From Lentinula raphanica (Eukaryota > Basidiomycota > Agaricomycetes > Agaricales > Omphalotaceae), in NCBI GenBank assembly GCA_027919835.1, contig JANVFP010000006.1, positions 1,586,986 through 1,650,985 of the forward strand: a stretch of DNA of 64,000 nt, in the 5' to 3' direction. Position 1 is the first letter of the stretch; each line of letters opens with the position of its first letter. The notes below the pieces were generated by a model, which was not told where the DNA came from, ran no database searches, and was given only the letters and a program-made list of their open reading frames with translations. The position numbers and the translations under genes are program-made. Shown one piece after another: positions 56,409-64,000 of this stretch.

Positions 56409-58132
56409 ATGACAGCACCTCTTCTACCTTCACCTCCTGAACATCTTTTGAACAATCCTCAAATTCTTGCTACCTTGCATCTATGTCTGGTTACATTAAA
56501 GTTGAAACTCCATTCAATGTGGATCGATTGGAACTCCTACTATCTTCTCATCCAAACCAACCCTTTGTTGCTTCTGTCATTCGTTCATTAAGAGAAGGGT
56601 TCTGGCCTTTCTATGAAGCAGAGTGGGAAGAAGAGTGCAAACAGAAAGTGGACAACTATGTGACTGAATCAGAGGACATTGCTGCGCTTAGAGGTCACAG
56701 AGATCAGGAGGTAGCTGCTGGGAGGTGGTCAGAAGCACTACCAGAAGACTTTGTACTATTACCTGGCATGAAGGTTTCCCCTATGTTTGTAGTCTGGCAG
56801 AAGGGGAAAGCCAGAGTTGTCATGGACCAAACTGCATCAGGTGTTAATGATGGTATCCCTAGAGAGGAGGCCAAAGTCAAATATGATGACATGCACACTT
56901 TTGGCCAGGTGCTCAATGATGTTATCAAAGAGCATCCTAATGAGGAGCTTGTTCTGTTTAAAAGTGATGTAGCCAAAGCCTTCCTCAATCTCCCTGCTCA
57001 TCCTCTCTGGCAACTTTGTCAAGTTGTTTCTGTGGATGGAAGATTTCACATTGTGAGGAGATTAGTTTTTGGAACTAGAACATCTCCTCGCTGTTGGTGC
57101 TCTGTATCAGCACTCCTGTGTTGGTTTGGGACTGAGAAGCTAGGAATCCCCAATCTACATGTCTACATGGATGATTTCTTTGGATGGGACTTCAAGAGGA
57201 ATCTGATCACCTTTCATGGCAAGAAGTATCCCAAGAGACAAGTACAGCTTCTAGTCTTTTGGGACATGATTGACTGCCCCTATGAAGACAGAAAACAAGA
57301 GTGGGGAGTCTGGCTCTTAATCATTGGCTTCTTGACCGATATCATGAAAGGCTCCATCTCTTTGACTCAGGAATCCATAGATGGACTTGTGGAAGCATCC
57401 ACACATTCCTCTCATCTCCCAATCGCAAAGCTGCACTCAGAGACTGGCAGCATCTAACAGGTTCTCTAAACTGGTCACTTAATGTTCTTCCATGGGCTAG
57501 ACCTGCTCTTACAGAAATGTATCGCAAAATGAGTGGGAAGACACTTCAATTTCGTCACATCCCTATCAATGGTGAAGTGCATAGGGACCTGACTTGGTTC
57601 TCTGACATGCTCAAATCTGCCATTGGGATACGATTTGTAGATGCCCAAGCATGGAGTGACAGTGAGCAGACTTTGTGTGCTGGACTGATGCAAGCAATAT
57701 AGGTCTCTCCTTTGTCTATGCTAGCAATGGGTTTTGCTATCAAGTGCATCCAACTCCTGGCAGCCCAATTGTTGATATCTTCTTCAGAGAGCTACTAGCT
57801 ATTCTATCTGGCCTTCATCATATTGCTTCCAAACCTAGTCCCCCAAGAGAGCTCTCTTCTTTTCAGACAGCCTAGACTCTGTTCAAGTGCTCAGCTCTCT
57901 TGCAGTCAAAGAATCATCACACAACTCCATCCTTCTTGCTATTGCTGGTATAGTTCTCAAGACTGGTATTGACATCAGAGTTCGTCATATTCCTGGCAAG
58001 GACAACATCAAGGCAGACCTTCTATCTAGACTTTTACTGGATGACTTCAAGCTCCAGTTCCCCTCCTACCGCGTCCGCACTTTTGAGCCTCCAAGAGAGC
58101 TACTGCCGGCGCGATGGAGAGAGTCCTTTTAG
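56409..58132 (+). pseudogene. DIRS RT-RNase H, copy 3, multiple frameshifts
   Basis: It carries the motifs of the intact gene (YMDD near 57168, DNIKADLLSR near 58010) but the frame is broken by small deletions near 56477, 57394, 57664 and 57842. The first separates the N-terminus from the RT core (open at 56483-57457), and the others cut up RNase H. Confidence 0.9.
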
Positions 58133-59115
58133 AGGCCATGGGTGAGCAGAGAAAGAGACAAGGGCGCTCTGCTCACCCTCCTATGGACTTGAACAAGTAG
58201 ATGACTTGGTGTTGTTCCTTCAAGCCCATGCTATTGAAAAGTCTACAAACAGAACTATACTACAGGTGCAGGGATTACATCCACTTCTGCACATCACACA
58301 AACTTGATCTGGATCCTACTCCATCCACACTTTCCAGATACATTGCCTACACATCCAGACACATTGCCTCTGGACCCAAATATCTCTCTGGTGCTCGTCA
58401 CTTTCTTAAACAACTGTATCCTCACTTTGATGAATCTCGTGCTCATCCTCTGGTTCAAGCTACAATCAGAGGCTCCAAGAAAGTTAGAGCTGATCCAGTC
58501 AAGAGGAAGCCTCCTCTTCAAATTTCTCATATCCAACTCTTCTATGACTCTCGTCATCTCTCCTATGATGATCTTCTGTTTTCAACTCTCATGAGCTGTG
58601 GCTTCTATGGCTGTCATCGCATTGGTGAACTCACTGTTCCTAATCAGCATGATCTGCGTGACTGGCGTAAGTGATCAAGCGGGCCTCTCTCAAGTTTGAG
58701 AATGGCAGAGCTGGTTACCACTTGCCTTATCACAAGAGTGATCCTTTTTACCATGGAACAGATATTCTCCAAAGTCATCAAGCAGTGGCTAGTCCTGTGT
58801 CTCTCTCAAGAATACTGTACTATCAGAGACAAACTACATGGAGCCAGGCCTGCATTGTTCCTCTGTGAAGATGGAACACTCCCCACTAGATCCTGGTTTG
58901 AATCCAGGTTCTTTGCTTATGTTGGTAGGGAGTTTGGTGGACATTCACTTAGAGCTGGTGGTGCAACCTTCTATGCCAGACTTGGTCTTTCTGAATCTGT
59001 GATTATGGCTTTAGGACGTTGGTCTTCTGCAGCTTGGAAAATATATATCAGAGACAATCCTACAGTAAGGGCAGAACTACAACTAGCTTCACTCAAACAA
59101 GCCCAAAGATCTTGA
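58114..59115 (+). pseudogene. DIRS tyrosine recombinase, copy 3, broken
   Basis: The start ATG overlaps the RT end as in the intact copies. A base loss near 58196 creates an early TAG, and further losses occur near 58245, 58674 and 58805. The catalytic end with GGHSLRAGGATF and WKIYIRDNP is preserved in one open piece (58696-59115). Confidence 0.9.
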
Positions 59116-59326
59116 CACTGTATAACTGTACTATTGTAACACCATCCAATCTGATACACAACCATTTAACTCGCGTCTCATTCACATTTCCTTTCACCAC
59201 CATCCACCCCTCAACAACATCTCATAGCAATTATAGCCCTCCATGATCCGCTCTGAATGTTATGGGCTTTGGCCCAGTGTTGGCTAACTCTTACTTCCTG
59301 TCCCACCTGAGTGCAAAAGGCAGAGG

Positions 59327-59440
59327 TTCATGTACATACCTGTTGTGATGAATAGTGCACTATAATTGCTGGGAGATGATCTGTTGTTTGCAGAGGCCTG
59401 CAGAAAGGCTCCCTACCCTTGGAATCCGCCTTCATGTCGA
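59327..59440 (-). mobile_element. DIRS 5'-end fragment (114 bp)
   Basis: The first 114 bp of the element (TCGACATGAAGG at 59440 on minus) lies between the 3' end of copy 3 and a recombinase fragment. Confidence 0.8.
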
Positions 59441-60448
59441 ACTTTTCAATGGCATGGGCTTGAAGGAATAACACCAAGTCATCTAGCTTGTTCAAGTCCA
59501 TAGGAGGGTGAGCAGAGCGCCCTTGTCTCTTCCTCTGCTCACCCATGGCCTCTAAAAGGACTCTCTCCATCGCGCCGGCAGTAGCTCTCTTGGAGGCTCA
59601 AAAGTGCGGACGCGGTAGAAGGGAAACTGGAGCTTGAAGTCATCCAGTAAAAGCCTAGATAGAAGATCTGCCTTGCTGTTATCCTTGCCAGGAATATGAC
59701 GAACTCTGATGTCAATGCCAGTCTTGAGAACTATACCAGCAATAGCAAGAAGGATGGAGTTGTGTGATGATTCTTTGACTGCAAGAGAGCTCAGCACTTG
59801 AACAGAGTCCAAACTATCAGAGAAAAATAGAGCTCTCTTGGGTGGACTAGGTTTGGAAGCAATGTGATGTAGGCCAGATAGAATAGCTAGTAGCTCTCTG
59901 AAGAAGATATCAACAATTGGGCTCCCAGGAGTTGGATGCACTTGATAGCAAAACCCATTGCTAGCATAGACAAAGGAGAGACCTATGTTGCTTGCATCAG
60001 TCCAGCACACAAAGTCTGCTTCACTGTCACTCCATGCTTGGGCATCTACAAATCGTATCCCAATGGCAGACTTGAGCATGTCAGAGAACCAAGTCAGGTC
60101 TCTATGCACTTCACCATTGATAGGAATGTGACGAAATTGAAGTGTCTTGCCACTCATTTTGCGATACATTTCTGTGAGAGCAGGCCTGGCCCATGGAAGA
60201 ACATTGAGTGACCAGTTCAAAGAACCTGTGAGGTGCTGCCAGTCTCTGAGCGCAGCTTTACGATTAGGAGATGAGAGGAATGTGTGGATGGCTTCTACAA
60301 GTCCATCAATGGACTCTTGGGTCAAAGAGATGGACCCTTTCATGATATCTGTCAAGAAGCCAACGATTAAGAGCCAGACTCCCCAGTCTTGTTTTCTGTC
60401 TTCATAGGGGCAGTCAATCATGTCCCAAAAGACTAGAAGCTGTACTTG
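59441..60448 (-). pseudogene. DIRS RNase H and recombinase start, copy 4 fragment
   Basis: On minus, coding sequence resumes just after the YMDD region (60448, CAAGTACAGCTTCTAG). It gives an open RNase H domain ending WRESF (60421-59552) and the first 43 residues of the recombinase (59570-59441). It is cut on both sides by exact DIRS termini. It has the diagnostic variant AACAGCAAGGC in place of the AACATCAAGGC of copies 1-3, shared only with the fragment at 63179-64000. Confidence 0.85.
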
Positions 60449-61765
60449 CCTCTGCCTTTTGCACTCAGGTGGGACAGGAAGTTAGAGTTAGCCAACACTG
60501 GGCCAAAGCCCATAACATTCAGAGCGGATCATGGAGGGCTACCTAATGGTACAGGATAGGTAAGGATGTAGCTACATACCACTACATATATACAAACAAT
60601 GAGAACATACATACATGATATGAGGGAGAGGAGGGAGGGTGAAGGAAAAACAGGCAGATCAAGGTTAGATCTATGTAGATAAGAGTTAGTACAATGTAGA
60701 GGCTTATCAGACATGATCAGAGCGCACTGAGACACCAAAAACCCAAGATCTAACAAAGGAATCAACTTCTACAGTGTCTGATCACCTTAGATCTGTCTGG
60801 ATGTGCTTTGGTATCTGTTCAGTGTCTTGATGGTGAAAAATGCGAAATTTCATACCAGATTCCTGTATCTGAGACACCTCTAGAAGGCCTATAGTCTGTA
60901 CAGATGGAGGAATGTGCTGGATAGTGAAATCAGGGCTCAAATAGAGCAAGGGGACATGCAGGCAGCCTCACCCAGGTCAGAGATGGTGGGGGAAGGAAAG
61001 GAAGAATGGGAGATCAAAAATTGATGGGCAAACTCGCTTTTACAGGCCTCTGCTCAGACCTCTGGCACCTGTAACAGCCACCATCAGGACCAGATCAACC
61101 CCATCATGATTTGCCTGATGCATGTGAAGATGGGACCATGTGCAGCTATCAGCTGATGATCCAAGCGCCCCATAAGCGCTGGAAATGTCCGAAATATGTC
61201 CAGAGACCCATGTGATGTGTCTAGACATGGTCCAGAGTGATCTAGAGACTCTGGGAGTGAAATGACACTCAAGTTGCTTTTTGTGTTTTGAGTGTGCAAC
61301 TCGAAATGACAATTGCAGGAGAACCAGTGAACCAAATGCCTTCAAATTTGTTCTCATCCCGAAGAGGACATGGAGCTGCATATTTTCACTTAAGACACCT
61401 AAGGGATCCATCCAGAACTGCGTAGTGTAGAGCGAAATGTAAATCAAAAGCTCTATCAGAAGATTCTGAGCACTTTGGTGAAAAAGTGTGCATAACTCCA
61501 CACAGACTGGGTATCATCACTAGGTCATAGTGGACAACTTGTAGGGGCAATAGAGCTCTGTATGCGTACACAGTATAGTGGCAAAAGCTCTTGAGGGTAG
61601 CCAGCAATCAAGTGTATTCATGTACACATTAGGTATGATGAAGGTGAAGACCTTCATGTACATACCTGTGTGATGAATAGTGCGCTATAATTGCTGGGAG
61701 ATGATCTGTTGTTTGCAGAGGCCTGCAGAAAGGCTCCCTACCCTTGGAATCCGCCTTCATGTCGA
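60449..61765 (-). mobile_element. 1.3-kb non-autonomous DIRS derivative (left arm of palindrome)
   Basis: Exact ends CCTCTGCC (60449) and CATGTCGA (61765). It is a deletion derivative with 5' and 3' UTRs only, inserted next to the RT fragment at 59441-60448. Confidence 0.85.
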
Positions 61766-61869
61766 CCTCTGCCTTTTGCACTCAGGTGGACAGGAAGTTA
61801 GAGTTAGCCAACACTGGGCAAAGCCCATAACATTCAGAGCAGATCATGAGGGCTATAAATGCTATGAGA
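61766..61869 (-). mobile_element. 104-bp DIRS 3'-end fragment at the palindrome centre
   Basis: The terminal 104 bp of the full-length element's 3' UTR, with several missing bases relative to the copies at 41139 and 47129. It is the only non-palindromic part between the two arms. Confidence 0.75.
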
Positions 61870-63178
61870 TCGACATGAAGGCGGATTCCAAGGGTAGGGA
61901 GCCTTTCTGCAGGCCTCTGCAAACAACAGATCATCTCCCAGCAATTATAGTGCACTATTCATCACAACAGGTATGTACATGAAGGTCTTCACCTTCATCA
62001 TACCTAATGTGTACATGAATACACTTAATTGCTGGCTACCCTCAAGAGCTCTTGCCACTATACTGTGCACGCATACAGAGCTCTATTGCCCCTACAAGTT
62101 GCCCACTATGACCTAGTGATGATACTCAGTCTGTGTGGAGTTATGCACACTTTTTCACCAAAGTGCTCAGAATGTCTGGTAGAGCTTTTGATTTACATTT
62201 CGCTCTACACCATGCAGCTCTGGATGGATCCCTTAGGTGTCTTAAGTGAAAATGTGCGGCTCCATGTCCCTTCGGGATGAGAACAAATTTGAAGGCATTT
62301 GGATCACTCGTTCTCCCGCAATCGTCATTTCGAGTTGCACACTCAAAACACAAAAAGCGACTTGAGTGTTATTTCACTCCCAGAGCTCTAGATCACTCTG
62401 GACCATGCCTAGACACATCACATGGGTCTCTGGAATATTTCGGACATTTCCAGCGCTTATGGGGCGCTTGGATCATCAGCTGATAGCTGCACATGGTCCC
62501 ATCTTCACATGCATCAGGCAAATCATGATGGGGTTGATCTGGTCCTGATGGTGGCTGTTACAGGTGCCAGAGGTCTGAGCAGAGGCCTGTAAAAGCGAGT
62601 TTGCCCATCAATTTTTGATCTCCCATTCTTCCTTTCCTTCCCCCACCATCTCTGACCTGGGTGAGGCTGCCTGCATGTCCCCTTGCTCTATTTGAGCCCT
62701 GATTTCACTATCCAGCACATTCCTCCATCTGTACAGACTATAGGCCTTCTAGAGGTGTCTCAGATACAGGAATCTGGTATGAAATTTCGCATTTTTCACC
62801 ATCAAGACACTGAACAGATACCAAAGCACATCCAGACAGATCTAAGGTGATCAGACACTGTAGAAGTTGATTCCTTTGTTAGATCTTGGGTTTTTGGTGT
62901 CTCAGTGCGCTCTGATCATGTCTGATAAGCCTCTACATTGTACTAACTCTTATCTACATAGATCTAACCTTGATCTGCCTGTTTTTCCTTCACCCTCCCT
63001 CCTCTCCCTCATATCATGTATGTTCTCATGTTTGTATATATGTAGTGGTATGTAGCTACATCCTTACCTATCCTGTACCATTATGTAGCCCTCCATGATC
63101 CGCTCTGAATGTTATGGGCTTTGGCCCAGTGTTGGCTAACTCTTACTTCCTGTCCCACCTGAGTGCAAAAGGCAGAGG
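61870..63178 (+). mobile_element. 1.3-kb non-autonomous DIRS derivative (right arm of palindrome)
   Basis: The reverse complement of 60449-61765 with mostly single-base deletions, dense between about 61780 and 62430. Ends TCGACATGAAGG (61870) and GGCAGAGG (63178). Confidence 0.85.
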
Positions 63179-64000
63179 CAAGTACAGCTTCTAGTCTTTT
63201 GGGACATGATTGACTGCCCTATGAAGACAGAAAACAAGACTGGGGAGTCTGGCTCTTAATCGTTGGCTTCTTGACAGATATCATGAAAGGGTCCATCTCT
63301 TTGACCCAAGAGTCCATTGATGGACTTGTAGAAGCCATCCACACATTCCTCTCATCTCCTAATCGTAAAGCTGCGCTCAGAGACTGGCAGCACCTCACAG
63401 GTTCTTTGAACTGGTCACTCAATGTTCTTCCATGGGCCAGGCCTGCTCTCACAGAAATGTATCGCAAAATGAGTGGCAAGACACTTCAATTTCGTCACAT
63501 TCCTATCAATGGTGAAGTGCATAGAGACCTGACTTGGTTCTCTGACATGCTCAAGTCTGCCATTGGGATACGATTTGTAGATGCCCAAGCATGGAGTGAC
63601 AGTGAAGCAGACTTTGTGTGCTGGACTGATGCAAGCAACATAGGTCTCTCCTTTGTCTATGCTAGCAATGGGTTTTGCTATCAAGTGCATCCAACTCCTG
63701 GGAGCCCAATTGTTGATATCTTCTTCAGAGAGCTACTAGCTATTCTATCTGGCCTACATCACATTGCTTCCAAACCTAGTCCACCCAAGAGAGCTCTATT
63801 TTTCTCTGATAGTTTGGACTCTGTTCAAGTGCTGAGCTCTCTTGCAGTCAAAGAATCATCACACAACTCCATCCTTCTTGCTATTGCTGGTATAGTTCTC
63901 AAGACTGGCATTGACATCAGAGTTCGTCATATTCCTGGCAAGGATAACAGCAAGGCAGATCTTCTATCTAGGCTTTTACTGGATGACTTCAAGCTCCAGT
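63179..64000 (+). pseudogene. DIRS RNase H fragment (right arm), runs off the window
   Basis: It starts at the same RT position as the fragment ending at 60448 (CAAGTACAGCTTCTAG) and mirrors it through RNase H (WTDASN near 63622, DNSKADLLSR near 63945). One C is missing near 63218, which breaks the frame early. It continues past the window end. Confidence 0.85.

Larger units (their letters stand above)
53350..59326 (+). mobile_element. DIRS-like element, copy 3, opposite orientation, degenerate (5,977 bp)
   Basis: It runs from TCGACATGAAGG (53350) to GGCAGAGG (59326) on the plus strand. The layout equals copy 2, but it is diverged at scattered sites. Gag has lost its start codon, and RT and recombinase carry several single-base deletions. 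Both ends are intact, so it could still be moved by the recombinase of copy 2. Confidence 0.9.

Overview
The window looks like a transposon-packed stretch of a mushroom-type basidiomycete (Agaricomycetes). The grounds are short introns of about 45-65 bp with GTRNGY donors and CTAAC-like branch points, host genes resembling lineage-expanded uncharacterised families I associate with mushroom genomes, and fungal Ty3 and DIRS-type retroelements. No bacterial-style gene, rRNA gene or CRISPR array was seen. The species cannot be named.

Left part (1-21.9 kb): a few host genes broken up by small transposons. A minus-strand multi-exon gene (58-1380) and a plus-strand gene (1817-5622) are divergent. 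The second is cut in an exon by a 1.05-kb terminal-inverted-repeat (TIR) element, and removing that element plus one 2-bp target duplication restores a continuous frame. An inverted relative of the element lies at 6173-7214. Gene fragments follow at 7215-7950 (-), 12089-13879 (+, again split by an insertion) and 20938-21850 (+). A family of about 224-bp elements with CATCAG termini and 2-bp target duplications recurs through 3-33 kb and is nested three deep at 8215-9264. Two LTR elements occur here: an LTR remnant at 16669-17199 and a complete gag-only LTR element at 18132-20932 with a 5-bp duplication.

Middle part (21.9-37.7 kb): an internally deleted Ty3/gypsy chromovirus (21856-28136) keeps integrase and chromodomain but has lost RT, and carries a nested 3.1-kb foldback element with arms of about 1.45 kb. 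Its 5' LTR shows clustered CpG transitions. Then come a 1.3-kb non-autonomous DIRS derivative, a gene-like fragment, an old tyrosine-recombinase pseudogene with a multiplied catalytic end, AT-rich repeats, and a decayed integrase-core transposon pseudogene (about 35.2-36.2 kb).

Right part (37.7-64 kb): a nest of one DIRS-like YR retrotransposon. The full element is about 5.99 kb: 5' UTR, Gag, RT-RNase H, then a tyrosine recombinase that overlaps the end of the RT frame by 19 nt. A 1.3-kb deletion derivative and two full copies sit exactly head to tail (39834-53121). Copy 2 (47129-53121) has all three frames intact. Copy 1 differs only by three single-base deletions that I could find. A third copy in the opposite orientation (53350-59326) is broken by a lost Gag start codon and many single-base deletions. 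From about 59.4 kb to the window end is a large near-perfect palindrome centred near 61.8 kb. The precise tail-to-head junctions fit recombinase-mediated integration of circular intermediates. The palindrome and the deletion clusters should be treated as possible assembly artefacts until checked.
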